DNA of 64,000 nt from Methylobacterium isbiliense (GTDB lineage: Bacteria; Pseudomonadota; Alphaproteobacteria; Rhizobiales; Beijerinckiaceae), in contig NZ_BPQQ01000067.1 of NCBI RefSeq assembly GCF_022179325.1, positions 1 to 64,000 on the forward strand, in the 5' to 3' direction. Shown in pieces: positions 54,233 to 63,215 of the stretch (positions within the stretch are counted from its first letter, which is position 1; each line of letters opens with the position of its first letter). The notes beneath the pieces were generated by a model, which searched no databases, was not told where the DNA came from, and worked only from the letters and a program-made list of their open reading frames with translations. Both the position numbers and the translations under genes were made by a program.

Positions 54233-54469
54233 ATGACCCACTTGTATTTCCACTGCGGTCGCACCGGCGAGTTGCTCCTCGACTATCGCGGAGCCGATGT
54301 GACCGATCTCGCCGAAGCCCGCGACCGGGCGATGGCGGTGGCCCGCGAGGTGATGGAGAGCGCCTACGGCCACGAGGATTTCTCGGACTGGTTCGTCTGC
54401 GTCGGCGACGAGGAGGACGAGGAGGTGCTGCGCATCCCCTTCGTCTCGGCCCTGCCGACCCTGCACTGA
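54233..54469 (+). CDS. DUF6894-type small protein
   Basis: A 78-residue protein beginning MTHLYFHCGRTGELLLDYRG. It has the family layout of a hydrophobic-aromatic N-terminus, an Asp, and DLAEARDRAMAVAREVMESA, then an acidic stretch. Such proteins are abundant in Methylobacterium and Bradyrhizobium and lack known function. It has no strong ribosome-binding site but is conserved in form. Confidence 0.75.
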   Translation: MTHLYFHCGRTGELLLDYRGADVTDLAEARDRAMAVAREVMESAYGHEDFSDWFVCVGDEEDEEVLRIPFVSALPTLH

Positions 54470-54688
54470 CCGGCGCCCCCGATCGGCCCGGGGACTTGGT
54501 GTGCACCGGCCGGACCGGTGCCCGGTCCGGCGCAGGCCGCTGAGCCGAACCCCTCACCCGCACCGGCGCTGCCCTGGACGATCGGGCCGCGGCGCGCCAC
54601 CTCTCCCGGCGGGGCAGGATCCCCGTTGCGGATGCCATCGCCCCGTGCAGGTCGCGCCGCGACGTCGGACCTGCAGAGCGGGCCAAGC

Positions 54689-56110
54689 ATGACCGCACAC
54701 TTCTCCTTCGCCCGGCTCGCCGCCGGGTTCGGCGCCCTGCGGGCGGTCGATGTCGCGGGCCGGGTGCGGCGCGTCCTGCGCGAGCAGGAGGAGGCGGGGC
54801 TCGTCTTCGCCTTCCGGGCGCGGCTGATCGCCACCGTGGTGGTCTCGCTCTGGCTGCTCTCCCTCGTCCCCTTCCCGCGCGACCTCTACTACCTCGCCTT
54901 CGTCCTGCTGTTCTTCGGCCTGGGCTACGTACCCTACCGGTTGCGCCGCCATCGCCGGGCCCTGGCGATCAAGCTCGGCTTCATCCTGCTCGACGCCGCG
55001 CTGGTCACGCTCGTCGTGGTGCTGCCGCCGCCCGCCGGCATCGGGGTGGACTGGCCGATCCAGACGCGGATCCGCGCCACCGAGTACCTCTACCTGCTGC
55101 TGCTGCTGGCGGAGGCGAGCCTGACCTATTCCCCGCTGATGGTGCTCTGGACGGGCGCCTCGATCATGGGGGCGTGGTCCATCGCCGTGACCACGATCTA
55201 CGCGCTGCCCGACACGCTGCGCTACCGCGACGTGGTCGCGCGCCACGGCGGTCCGCTCCCGGACGCGCTCTCGCTGCAGACGATCTACGATCCGCGCTAC
55301 GTCGGCCTGACGCAGCTGTGGACCCAGATGATCCTCACCGCGCTCTTCACCGGCCTCCTCGCCTGCGCGGTGTTCCGCGCCCGCACGACGCTGCTGTCGC
55401 GGGTGCGCGGCGAGGTGGTCCGCGCGGACCTCGCCCGCTACGTCTCGCCGGACGTCGCCGACGCGCTCGCGGCCCGCGCCCATTCGAGCTTCGGCGCGCC
55501 GCGCGAGCGGGTGGTGGCCGTCCTGTTCGCCGATCTCGTCGGCTTCACGGGCCTCGCCGAGCGGCTGCGTCCTGAGGCCGTGCTGGCGCTTCTGAAGACC
55601 TTTCGCGAGCGCAGCTGCGCCGTGGTGTTCGAGCATGGCGGCACCCTCGACAAGTTCCTCGGCGACGGCTTCATGGCCACGTTCGGCTGCCTCACCGACG
55701 AGCCCGGCGCTCCGCGCGCGGCCCTCGCCTGCGCCCTCGACCTCCAGGCCGGGATGGCGCGCTGGAATGCCGAGCGGCAGGCGGCGGGAGAGCCGCTGGT
55801 CGCTCTCTCGATCGGCCTGCATTGCGGCACGGTCGTCGTCGGCACCATCGGGGCGCAGCAGCGCGTCGAATTCACGGTGGTGGGCGACGTGGTCAACGTG
55901 GCGAGCCGGCTGCAGCAGGCGACCCGCGAGCTTGGCGGCGCCATCGTCGCCTCCGCCTCCTGCCTGGCCGCCGCCGAGCGCTCGGGCCAGCCGGCCCACG
56001 ACTTCGGGGAGAGCCGCGAACTGACGCTGCGCGGCCGCAGCCAGCCGATTCGCGTGCGGGTCTGGTCGGGCGATCGGGCGGCCGGATATCAGCGGCCATC
56101 CGACGTGTGA
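54689..56110 (+). CDS. Membrane-anchored class III adenylate/guanylate cyclase
   Basis: A 473-residue protein. Six or so hydrophobic helices (about residues 45-235) precede a C-terminal class III cyclase catalytic domain (about 260-440): metal-binding Asp in LFADLVGFTGLAERL, second Asp in DKFLGDGFMATFG, and the substrate Asn and Arg in VGDVVNVASRLQQ. It makes cAMP or cGMP from the nucleoside triphosphate at the cytoplasmic face. The membrane part may sense an unknown signal. A short gap separates it from the DUF6894 gene. Confidence 0.93.
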   Translation: MTAHFSFARLAAGFGALRAVDVAGRVRRVLREQEEAGLVFAFRARLIATVVVSLWLLSLVPFPRDLYYLAFVLLFFGLGYVPYRLRRHRRALAIKLGFILLDAALVTLVVVLPPPAGIGVDWPIQTRIRATEYLYLLLLLAEASLTYSPLMVLWTGASIMGAWSIAVTTIYALPDTLRYRDVVARHGGPLPDALSLQTIYDPRYVGLTQLWTQMILTALFTGLLACAVFRARTTLLSRVRGEVVRADLARYVSPDVADALAARAHSSFGAPRERVVAVLFADLVGFTGLAERLRPEAVLALLKTFRERSCAVVFEHGGTLDKFLGDGFMATFGCLTDEPGAPRAALACALDLQAGMARWNAERQAAGEPLVALSIGLHCGTVVVGTIGAQQRVEFTVVGDVVNVASRLQQATRELGGAIVASASCLAAAERSGQPAHDFGESRELTLRGRSQPIRVRVWSGDRAAGYQRPSDV

Positions 56111-56191
56111 CATCGGCACTCCGGAGCGGGCCCGCCGCCCGGCCGCTGCCTTCATCCCGCCGCCCTGCGCGACACGGCGTCCCGGCCCGCA

Positions 56192-56237
56192 TTGACAAAC
56201 CGGGGTGCCTGGGGGCACACTCGCATCTGGTATACAG
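56192..56237 (+). promoter_or_regulatory. Probable oxlT promoter and GntR-type operator
   Basis: TTGACA (56192-56197) resembles a -35 element, but a matching -10 at the usual spacing is not clear. Downstream, CTGGTATACAG (56227-56237) is a near-palindrome that shares TGGTAT with TGGTATGCCAG upstream of gntR (63016-63026). In FCD-type GntR systems operators are short palindromes, so this may be the binding site. The 436-bp gap 56111-56546 also contains an upstream reading frame and a hairpin. Confidence 0.4.
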
Positions 56238-56362
56238 TCGACCTAAGACGAAGCCACGGCGACGGGCGCCATGAGGGTGCCGACGCCGCGGGTCTCCGGA
56301 GCGGGTGAAGCCGGCCGGGATCCCGACAATCCGACAAAACAAGAATCGAAGGGGGGACGCTC

Positions 56363-56395
56363 ATGCCACGACCAGACAGGCATTCGCCGGCCTGA
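56363..56395 (+). CDS. Possible leader peptide upstream of oxlT
   Basis: GGGGGGACGCTC precedes an ATG that encodes MPRPDRHSPA and then TGA. It would lie in the oxlT leader. A ten-residue reading frame with such a good ribosome-binding site suggests a translated leader, but chance occurrence is possible. Confidence 0.35.
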   Translation: MPRPDRHSPA

Positions 56396-56473
56396 GAGCG
56401 GCTAAGAGGCCAGTCCTCGACACAATCGATCAAGAAGCGGCCCGGGCCGAGCCCGGAGCCGACGCGGGAGCCT

Positions 56474-56496
56474 GCGCGCCGCTTGGTGCGGCGCGC
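56474..56496 (+). other. Leader hairpin upstream of oxlT
   Basis: GCGCGCCGC (56474-56482) pairs perfectly with GCGGCGCGC (56488-56496) around TTGGT. It lies between the short reading frame and the oxlT start, 50 bp before the ATG. It may act in attenuation or RNA stability. Confidence 0.45.
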
Positions 56497-56546
56497 CCGC
56501 CGATCATCGCCCGAACGGGCGACCACCAAGGTGAGGAAACCGACCC

Positions 56547-57833
56547 ATGACCTCCGTTGCCGCATCGCGCGCGCAAGCCACTCCCATCGCCGGGCGATGG
56601 CTCCAGCTCACCCTCGGGGTGGTCTGCATGGTGGCCGCCGCCAACATCCAGTACGCCTGGACCCTGTTCGTCCCCGAGATCCAGAAGACCTTCGGCTGGG
56701 ACCGCGCCGCCATCCAGGTCGCCTTCACCATCTTCGTCGTCACCCAGACCTGGCTCACCCCCATCGAGGGCCACTTCATCGACCGCTACGGCCCCAGCCG
56801 CGTCGTCATGGCCGGCGGCCTCTTCACCGGGCTGGCCTGGGTCATCAACTCCTACGCCACGTCGCTCACCGGCTACTACCTCGGCGCGGTGGTCGGCGGC
56901 ATCGGCGTGGGCTGCGTCTACGCCACCTGCATCGCCAACGCGCTCAAGTGGTTTCCCGACCGGCGCGGCCTCGCCGTGGGCCTGACCGCGGGCGGCTACG
57001 GGGCCGGCTCGGCGCTCACCATCCTGCCGATCGCCTCGATGATCGCCGACGGCGGCTTCCAGAAGGCCTTCTTCGTCTTCGGCCTGATCCAGGGCGCGCT
57101 GATCATCCTGGCCTCGATCGGGCTGCGCTCGCCGGCCAAGGGCGAGATCACCTTCTCGTCGAAGGTGCTGCAGTCGCGCCGCGACTACACGCTGCCGGAG
57201 GCGCTGCGCACCAAGGTCTTCTGGGTGATGCTGGTGATGTTCACCTGCACGGTGACCGGCGGCCTGATGGCGGTGGCGCAGCTGGGCGTGATCGCGCAGG
57301 ATCTGGGGGTGAAGAACTTCCAGGTGAACCTGTACTTCTTCGCCATGGCGGCACTGCCCTTCGCGCTGATGCTGGACCGGATCATGAACGGGATCTCGCG
57401 GCCGCTGTTCGGCTGGGTGTCGGACCGGATCGGGCGCGAGAAGACGATGTTCATCGCCTTCTCGATGGAGGGGATCGGCATCGTGGCGCTGGGCTACTTC
57501 GGCTCCAATCCGTGGGCGTTCGTGATCCTGAGCGGGATCGTGTTCCTGGCCTGGGGCGAGGTGTACTCGCTGTTCAGCGCGACGGCGGCGGACACGTTCG
57601 GCTCGGCGCATATCGGCAAGATCTACGGCGTGCTCTACTGCGCCAAGGGCGTCGCGGCGCTGCTGGTTCCGTTCGGCAACATCCTGATGCAGGCGACGGG
57701 CACCTGGGCGACCGTGCTGTACACGGTGGCGATCATGGACCTGATCGCCGCGACGCTGGCGATCACGGTGCTGCGGCCGATGCTGATCCGCCACCACGCC
57801 GCCAACGGCACCGTCCCGGCCAACGCCCACTGA
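56547..57833 (+). CDS. oxlT: Oxalate/formate antiporter
   Basis: A 428-residue MFS transporter with twelve helices. In OxlT of Oxalobacter one oxalate is exchanged for one formate, yielding a proton gradient. The equivalents of the substrate-contacting Arg (MNGISRPLFGWVSDRIGREK) and Lys (VLYCAKGVAALLVPFG, helix 11) are present. The N-terminal AAANIQYAWTLFVPEIQKTF is typical. GAGGAAACCGACCC lies before the ATG. It precedes oxc with a hairpin between them. Confidence 0.95.
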   Translation: MTSVAASRAQATPIAGRWLQLTLGVVCMVAAANIQYAWTLFVPEIQKTFGWDRAAIQVAFTIFVVTQTWLTPIEGHFIDRYGPSRVVMAGGLFTGLAWVINSYATSLTGYYLGAVVGGIGVGCVYATCIANALKWFPDRRGLAVGLTAGGYGAGSALTILPIASMIADGGFQKAFFVFGLIQGALIILASIGLRSPAKGEITFSSKVLQSRRDYTLPEALRTKVFWVMLVMFTCTVTGGLMAVAQLGVIAQDLGVKNFQVNLYFFAMAALPFALMLDRIMNGISRPLFGWVSDRIGREKTMFIAFSMEGIGIVALGYFGSNPWAFVILSGIVFLAWGEVYSLFSATAADTFGSAHIGKIYGVLYCAKGVAALLVPFGNILMQATGTWATVLYTVAIMDLIAATLAITVLRPMLIRHHAANGTVPANAH

Positions 57834-57846
57834 GGCTGGCACCATG

Positions 57847-57870
57847 CGGGGACCCGATGCCGGGTCCCCG
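57847..57870 (+). terminator. Hairpin after oxlT
   Basis: CGGGGACCC (57847-57855) pairs with GGGTCCCCG (57862-57870) around GATGCC, 14 bp after the oxlT stop. No T tract; probably a partial terminator between oxlT and oxc. Confidence 0.55.
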
Positions 57871-57970
57871 TCGTCCCATCTCCCGCTGAGGCTCCGGCGC
57901 ACCGACGCGCAGAACGGGCGGGTTCACCCCGGTCCCGAGCCGCAGCCATCAAGAAACCAGGAGCCATCCG

Positions 57971-59737
57971 ATGGAAACAATCGTCAAGACGCAGCCCGAA
58001 CCCGCCACCGACAACAGCCACGCGTCGGCCGCGCCCGCCGCGGAGCGCGACCTGACCGACGGCTTCCACCTCGTCATCGATGCGCTCAAGCTCAACGGCA
58101 TCGACACCATCTACGGTGTGCCGGGCATTCCGATCACCGATCTCGGCCGCCTCGCCCAGGCCGAAGGCATGCGCGTGGTCTCGTTCCGGCACGAGCAGAA
58201 CGCCGGCAACGCCGCGGCGATCGCCGGCTTCCTGACCAAGAAGCCCGGCATCTGCCTCACCGTGTCGGCGCCCGGCTTCCTCAACGGGCTGACCGCGCTC
58301 GCCAACGCCACCACCAACTGCTTCCCGATGATCCTGATCTCGGGCTCGTCCGAGCGCGAGATCGTCGACCTGCAGCAGGGCGACTACGAGGAGATGGACC
58401 AGCTCGCCATCGCCAAGCCCCTCTGCAAGGCCGCCTTCCGGGTGCTGCATGCGGCCGATATCGGCATCGGCGTGGCGCGCGCGATCCGCGCCGCCGTCTC
58501 GGGCCGTCCGGGCGGCGTCTACCTCGACCTGCCGGCCAAGCTGTTCTCGCAGGTGATGGATGCCGAGGCCGGTGCCAAGTCGCTCGTCAAGGTGATCGAT
58601 CCGGCGCCCGCGCAGATCCCGGCCCCGGACGCCGTCCGCCGTGCCCTCGACGTGCTCAAGAGCGCCAAGCGGCCGCTGATCATCCTCGGCAAGGGCGCGG
58701 CCTACGCGCAGGCCGACGAGGCCGTGCGCGCGCTCGTCGAGACGAGCGGCATCCCGTACGTGCCGATGAGCATGGCCAAGGGCCTCTTGCCCGACACGCA
58801 CCCGCAATCGGCCGGCGCGGCGCGCTCGATGGTGCTCAAGGACGCCGACGTCGTCCTGCTGCTCGGCGCGCGCCTCAACTGGCTCCTGTCGCACGGCAAG
58901 GGCAAGACCTGGGGCGCGCCCGGCTCGAAGAAGTTCATCCAGGTCGACATCGAGCCGCGCGAGATGGATTCGAACGTCGAGATCGTGGCGCCCCTCGTGG
59001 GCGACATCGGCTCCTGCGTCACCGCGCTCCTCGGCGGCATGCGCGGCGACTGGCCGGCCCCGCCGGCCGAGTGGACCGGCGCCATCGCCAAGAAGAAGGA
59101 GGAGAACCTCTCCAAGATGGCCTCGAAGCTCGGCAAGAACGCCGCGCCGATGGACTTCCACGGCGCGCTCGGGGCGCTGCGCACCATCATCAAGGAGCGG
59201 CCGGACGCCATCCTGGTCAACGAGGGCGCCAACACCCTCGACCTCGCCCGCTCGGTGATCGACATGTACCAGCCGCGCAAGCGGCTCGATGTCGGCACCT
59301 GGGGGGTGATGGGCATCGGCATGGGCTTCGCCATTGCGGCCGCGGTCGAGACCGGCAAGCCGGTGCTGGCGGTCGAGGGCGACAGCGCCTTCGGCTTCTC
59401 CGGCATGGAGGTGGAGACGATCTGCCGCTACAACCTCCCGGTCTGCATCGTCATCTTCAACAACAACGGCATCTATCGCGGCACCGACACCGACCCGACC
59501 GGCCGGGATCCCGGCACCACCGTGTTCGTGAAGGATTCGCGCTACGACCGGATGATGGAGGCGTTCGGCGGCGTCGGCGTCCACGTGACGACGCCCGACG
59601 AACTCTCCCGCGCCGTCAACGAGGCGATGGATTCGGGCCGGCCGACCCTCATCAACGCGGTGATCGACCCGCAGGCGGGCACCGAGAGCGGCAACATCGG
59701 CAGCCTCAACCCGCAGAGCGGGATCCGCAAGAAGTAA
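57971..59737 (+). CDS. oxc: Oxalyl-CoA decarboxylase
   Basis: A 588-residue thiamine-diphosphate enzyme that decarboxylates oxalyl-CoA to formyl-CoA. The catalytic Glu (residue 75, in [12 protein letters not shown]) activates the cofactor. The ThDP-binding signature begins [19 protein letters not shown] and ends with NNNG about 30 residues later. [19 protein letters not shown] is characteristic of Oxc. The length agrees with the family (about 570) plus a short N-terminal extension. It acts in the cytosol with Frc. AGGAGCCATCCG lies before the ATG. Confidence 0.97.
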   Translation: METIVKTQPEPATDNSHASAAPAAERDLTDGFHLVIDALKLNGIDTIYGVPGIPITDLGRLAQAEGMRVVSFRHEQNAGNAAAIAGFLTKKPGICLTVSAPGFLNGLTALANATTNCFPMILISGSSEREIVDLQQGDYEEMDQLAIAKPLCKAAFRVLHAADIGIGVARAIRAAVSGRPGGVYLDLPAKLFSQVMDAEAGAKSLVKVIDPAPAQIPAPDAVRRALDVLKSAKRPLIILGKGAAYAQADEAVRALVETSGIPYVPMSMAKGLLPDTHPQSAGAARSMVLKDADVVLLLGARLNWLLSHGKGKTWGAPGSKKFIQVDIEPREMDSNVEIVAPLVGDIGSCVTALLGGMRGDWPAPPAEWTGAIAKKKEENLSKMASKLGKNAAPMDFHGALGALRTIIKERPDAILVNEGANTLDLARSVIDMYQPRKRLDVGTWGVMGIGMGFAIAAAVETGKPVLAVEGDSAFGFSGMEVETICRYNLPVCIVIFNNNGIYRGTDTDPTGRDPGTTVFVKDSRYDRMMEAFGGVGVHVTTPDELSRAVNEAMDSGRPTLINAVIDPQAGTESGNIGSLNPQSGIRKK

Positions 59738-59745
59738 GCCTCCCT

Positions 59746-59769
59746 GCGCCCGGCCCCGCGGCCGGGCGC
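59746..59769 (+). terminator. Terminator-like hairpin after oxc
   Basis: GCGCCCGGCC (59746-59755) pairs perfectly with GGCCGGGCGC (59760-59769) around CCGC, 8 bp after the oxc stop. No T run. It probably ends the oxlT-oxc transcript. Confidence 0.65.
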
Positions 59770-59928
59770 TCCGGAGCCTCGTCCGACGAAGCGGATGCCG
59801 GTTCGTCGACGACAATACCGGATACTCCAAGATCCTGAGCAGGCTCCGCCGGTCCTCGCGCCCGGCGGAGCTTCGCCATGCCCGCCCGCGCGGCGGGCGC
59901 CCCTTCCCTTGCCTGCGGAGACGCTGAC

Positions 59929-60678
59929 GTGACCACCGCCGTCGCCCCCGAACCGGACGAGGCCGTGCTCGATCCGGGTCTCGTCGGCTGCCTCGCCTTC
60001 GCGCACCGGCTGCCGACGCGCGAGCCTCTGCCGCCGGGCCGGCACGCGCTGGGCCTGTTCGCCGAGCGCGACGCCGTGCTGCACGTGCCGCCCGGCCTCG
60101 ACGCCCGCCGCCCGACACCCCTCGTGGTCCTGTTCCACGGCGGGGGCGGCAGCGCCGAGAAGATCCTGCCGATGCTGGCAGGCCATGCCGACGCGCAGCG
60201 CTTCCTGCTGCTCGCGCCGCAATCGCTGTTCCCGACCTGGGACCTCGTCATCGCGGGGCACGGCCCCGACCGCGAGCGGCTCGACGCGGCGCTCGCCGCG
60301 GTGGCGAGCCGCTTCCTCATCGATCCGGCGCGTCTCGCCTTCGCGGGCCATTCGGACGGCGGCAGCTACGCGCTCTCGCTCGGGCTCACCAACGGCCATC
60401 TCGCGAGCCATCTGATCGTCTCGTCGGCGGGCTTCCTGGCGGTGCAGCGGCAGACCGGCGCACCGCGCATCTTCCTGTCGCATGGGACGCGGGATGCGCA
60501 GATCCCGATCGACCGCAGCGCCCGCACCCACGCCCGCCTGCTGGACCAGGCGGGCTACGACCTCACCTACGTCGAGTACGACGGTCCGCACGCCTACGAT
60601 CCGGCAGTGGTGGCTCGGGCCGTGGCGTTCTTCCTCGCCGATCACGGCGCGGCCGAGCCGGCGCTGCCGCAGGGCTGA
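59929..60678 (+). CDS. Phospholipase/carboxylesterase-type alpha/beta hydrolase
   Basis: A 249-residue serine hydrolase. The nucleophile motif is FAGHSDGGSYALSLGL (GxSxG), the oxyanion hole region is VVLFHGGGGSAEKIL, and the late Asp and His lie in HGTRDAQIPID and DGPHAYDP. This matches the Dienelactone/Abhydrolase_2 group. The GTG at 59929 follows GCGGAGACG. Its TGA stop lies inside the first stem of repeat copy B. The substrate is unknown, and a link with oxalate metabolism is not evident. Confidence 0.85.
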   Translation: MTTAVAPEPDEAVLDPGLVGCLAFAHRLPTREPLPPGRHALGLFAERDAVLHVPPGLDARRPTPLVVLFHGGGGSAEKILPMLAGHADAQRFLLLAPQSLFPTWDLVIAGHGPDRERLDAALAAVASRFLIDPARLAFAGHSDGGSYALSLGLTNGHLASHLIVSSAGFLAVQRQTGAPRIFLSHGTRDAQIPIDRSARTHARLLDQAGYDLTYVEYDGPHAYDPAVVARAVAFFLADHGAAEPALPQG

Positions 60679-60802
60679 TCCCGTCTCCGCTTGATCGAAG
60701 CGGAGACGGGATCAGCACGCCCGCGCGGTGGAGCCCAAGGCTCCACACGGCTGAGCGAAGCCCACATCCGACATCCCGGAGGGATCAAGCGGATGGGGTA
60801 TG
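60675..60802 (+). repeat. Dispersed structured 128-bp repeat, copy B
   Basis: Gap-free match to 24756-24883. The 18-bp first stem (60675-60692 with 60698-60715, loop GATCG) is perfect despite changed bases: two base pairs differ from copy A on both sides. The second and third hairpins are as in copy A. It contains the esterase stop codon. The gap 60803-60951 downstream holds no gene. Confidence 0.85.
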
Positions 60803-60951
60803 AGCCGACGCGCGCCGGGCTGGAGCGAGCGGCAGTCCGGCGTCGCCCGTAACGCTCCGCGGAATCCCGATCCCCCCGCACGTCCCGGCCTCCGCGAGGG
60901 GCTTCCTGCCCTGCCCGATCGCCTCCGGCGCAAGACCCGGACACAAAAGAA

Positions 60952-60979
60952 GAACGGCGCGTCTTGCGACGCGCCGTTC
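60952..60979 (-). terminator. Rho-independent terminator of frc
   Basis: GAACGGCGCGTC (60952-60963) pairs perfectly with GACGCGCCGTTC (60968-60979) around TTGC. Read on the minus strand, the stem is followed by TCTTTTGTGT. It lies 29 bp after the frc stop. This is the clearest intrinsic terminator in the window. Confidence 0.85.
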
Positions 60980-61008
60980 CTGTCGTCAGCGGTGTGCGGC
61001 GGGGCCGA

Positions 61009-62259
61009 TCAGACTGCGCGCTCCTGGTGCAGCATCTCGATCTGCTGCTCGGAATAGCCGAGGCCGCGCAGCACCTCGTCGGTGTGCTCGCCGAGCAGCG
61101 GCGAGGGCTTCACGTCGACGGTCAGGTCCGAGAACTTGATCGGGCTGCCCACCGTCAGGTACTTGCCGAGCTGCGGGTGCGGCACCTCGACGATCGAGCC
61201 GCTGGCGCGCAGCGACTTGTCCTCGGCGATCTCCTTCATCGACAGCACCGGCGCACAGGGGATGTCGAACTTGCGCAGGATGTCGACCGCCTCGTACTTG
61301 GTCTTGTCGGCGAGCCAGCCCTCGATGAAGGCGAAGATCTCGAAGATCTTGTCCTGGCGGGCACGCGGGGTGTTGTAGGCCGGATCCTCGATCCACTCGG
61401 GCTTGCCGAGAGCCTTGCAGATCGGCGCCCAGGCATGGCCCTGGATGGTGAAGTAGATGTAGGCGTTGGGATCGGTCTCCCAGCCCTTGCACTTAAGCAC
61501 CCAGCCCGGCTGGCCGCCGCCGCCCGCGTTGCCGCCGCGCGGCACCACGTCCGAGAACTCGCCGTGCGGGTACTGCGGGTACTCCTCGAGGTAGCCCAGC
61601 GCATCGAGGCGCTGCTGGTCGCGCAGCTTCACGCGGCAGAGGTTGAGCACCGCGTCCTGCATCGACACGGCGACCTTCTGGCCCTTGCCGGTCTTGTTGC
61701 GGGCATGGAGCGCCGTGAGGATGCCGATGGCGAGGTGCATGCCGGTGTTGGAGTCACCCAGCGCCGCGCCGCTCACGGTGGGGGGACCGTCCCAGAAGCC
61801 GGTGGTCGAGGCCGCGCCGCCCGCGCACTGCGCCACGTTCTCGTAGACCTTCAGGTCCTCGTAGTGATGGCCCTCGCTGAAGCCCTTCACGGAGGCCACG
61901 ATCATGCCGGGGTTCAGCTCGTTGATGCGCGCCCAGGAGAAGCCCATGCGGTCGAGCGCGCCGGGGCCGAAATTCTCGACGAGAACGTCCGACTCCTTGA
62001 TCAGCTTCTCGAGCACTTCCTTGCCCTGCGGGGTCTTGGTGTCGAGCGTCAGGGAGCGCTTGTTGCTGTTCAGCATCGTGAAGTAGAGCGCGTCCGCCTC
62101 GTCGATGTGGCGCAGCTGGGAGCGCGTGACGTCGCCGGCGCCGGGGCGCTCGACCTTGATCACGTCGGCGCCGAACCAGGCGAGGAGCTGCGTGCAGGCC
62201 GGGCCGGCCTGGACGTGCGTGAAGTCGATGATCTTGATGCCTTCCAGCGGCTTGCTCAT
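61009..62259 (-). CDS. frc: Formyl-CoA:oxalate CoA-transferase
   Basis: A 416-residue class III CoA-transferase that moves CoA from formyl-CoA to oxalate, giving oxalyl-CoA for Oxc. Asp169 in [12 protein letters not shown] is at the same number as the catalytic Asp of the Oxalobacter enzyme. The N-terminal [20 protein letters not shown] and [11 protein letters not shown] glycine loop are typical. The ATG at 62259 follows GGAG. It is transcribed opposite to oxlT and oxc, with the esterase and repeat B between, so frc has its own promoter. Confidence 0.97.
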   Translation of the reverse strand: MSKPLEGIKIIDFTHVQAGPACTQLLAWFGADVIKVERPGAGDVTRSQLRHIDEADALYFTMLNSNKRSLTLDTKTPQGKEVLEKLIKESDVLVENFGPGALDRMGFSWARINELNPGMIVASVKGFSEGHHYEDLKVYENVAQCAGGAASTTGFWDGPPTVSGAALGDSNTGMHLAIGILTALHARNKTGKGQKVAVSMQDAVLNLCRVKLRDQQRLDALGYLEEYPQYPHGEFSDVVPRGGNAGGGGQPGWVLKCKGWETDPNAYIYFTIQGHAWAPICKALGKPEWIEDPAYNTPRARQDKIFEIFAFIEGWLADKTKYEAVDILRKFDIPCAPVLSMKEIAEDKSLRASGSIVEVPHPQLGKYLTVGSPIKFSDLTVDVKPSPLLGEHTDEVLRGLGYSEQQIEMLHQERAV

Positions 62260-62361
62260 CTTGGTGTGCTCCCTAAACGATCTACGGGCAATGTCGTCCG
62301 TCCCGGATCTTGTGGTCGATCCGGTGCGTGAGCTCCGATCTGGAGACTTCACATACTCCGG

Positions 62362-62796
62362 CTAGTCACGGGGGTGACCGGCCTCGAGTTCGCTCAAGCG
62401 CTTACGCAGGGCCCTCTCTTCGGCCCAGCGGCTGGTCTCGTCGCGGATGACTGCGACGATCCCGGTGACCTCGTCGTCGGCTCCGTGCAGGAGCCCGACC
62501 GTGAAGGAGATGGACAGGGTGTGTCCGTCCTTGTGCAGGGCCGGCACCCGCAGCAGCGCGCTGCCGTACTTGGTGACGCCGGTGCGCATCGTGTTGGCGT
62601 AGCCGTCCCAGTGCCGCTGGCGCTGGCGTTCCGGCGTGATCAGGTCGAGGGAGCGCCCGAGGGCCTCCTCCCGCGAGTAGCCGAAGATCCGCTCGGCAGC
62701 CGGATTCCAGACCACGATCGCACCCTTCGGGTCCGAGACTACGACCGCGTCGCCTGTCGCATTGACCAGTTGCTCGAAGTTCCAGGCAAATCCCAT
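62362..62796 (-). CDS. Small single-domain PAS protein
   Basis: A 144-residue protein made almost entirely of one PAS domain (about residues 5-130: VVSDPKGAIVVWNPAAERIF, GYSREEALGRSLDLITPERQ, SISFTVGLLHGADDEVTGIV) and a C-terminal helix. No kinase, GGDEF or DNA-binding domain is attached. It could sense a redox or small-molecule signal and act on a partner. It lies between frc (102 bp downstream) and the divergent gntR, so a role in oxalate regulation is suggested by position. A longer frame begins at 62853; the ATG at 62796 removes a low-quality extension. Confidence 0.78.
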   Translation of the reverse strand: MGFAWNFEQLVNATGDAVVVSDPKGAIVVWNPAAERIFGYSREEALGRSLDLITPERQRQRHWDGYANTMRTGVTKYGSALLRVPALHKDGHTLSISFTVGLLHGADDEVTGIVAVIRDETSRWAEERALRKRLSELEAGHPRD

Positions 62797-62966
62797 CACG
62801 CTCGTCCGCTCACACGCCTCAGCAGAAGTCCGTCGTTCTTCGGGCTCTCTCACGTTGAGAGCACAAGTCCGAGACCGACGTCTCGCTGCTCGCTGGCGAT
62901 GTGCTGGTTGTGATCAGGGATCATGGAATTCCATCCTCCCGGCACCGCGACAGGGCCTTGCTTCAG

Positions 62967-62999
62967 GACCGCCTTGGGCGGTCTCGCCGATAAATCGGC
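62967..62999. promoter_or_regulatory. Tandem hairpins in the PAS/gntR intergenic region
   Basis: GACCGCC-TTG-GGCGGTC (62967-62983) is followed two bases later by GCCGAT-AA-ATCGGC (62986-62999). They lie in the 419-bp divergent gap (62797-63215), just before the candidate GntR site. They could be operator half-sites or RNA hairpins; their exact role is not clear. The rest of the gap shows no gene. Confidence 0.45.
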
Positions 63000-63009
63000 T
63001 TGTTCTTGT

Positions 63010-63026
63010 GGCATGTGGTATGCCAG
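63010..63026. promoter_or_regulatory. Candidate GntR operator upstream of gntR
   Basis: GGCAT-GTGGT-ATGCC forms an inverted repeat, and TGGTATGCCAG (63016-63026) resembles CTGGTATACAG upstream of oxlT. The position just before gntR would allow autoregulation and control of the oxalate genes. Confidence 0.4.
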
Positions 63027-63215
63027 ATTATGGAGGGTGTCAAGCGGAGGATTGGCATCCGGCGACGAGCGGATGGCCCGCAGCGACCGGGGCAGGGGCG
63101 GCGGGGCGGCGGGCGAGCCGCCCGGGTGCAGCCCAGCTGTCGGGATCGTCGGGCCTGCGCTGGTCGCCAGGACGCCCAAAAGGACGCCAGAGCCTTCAAG
63201 CCGGGTGGAAGCAAG

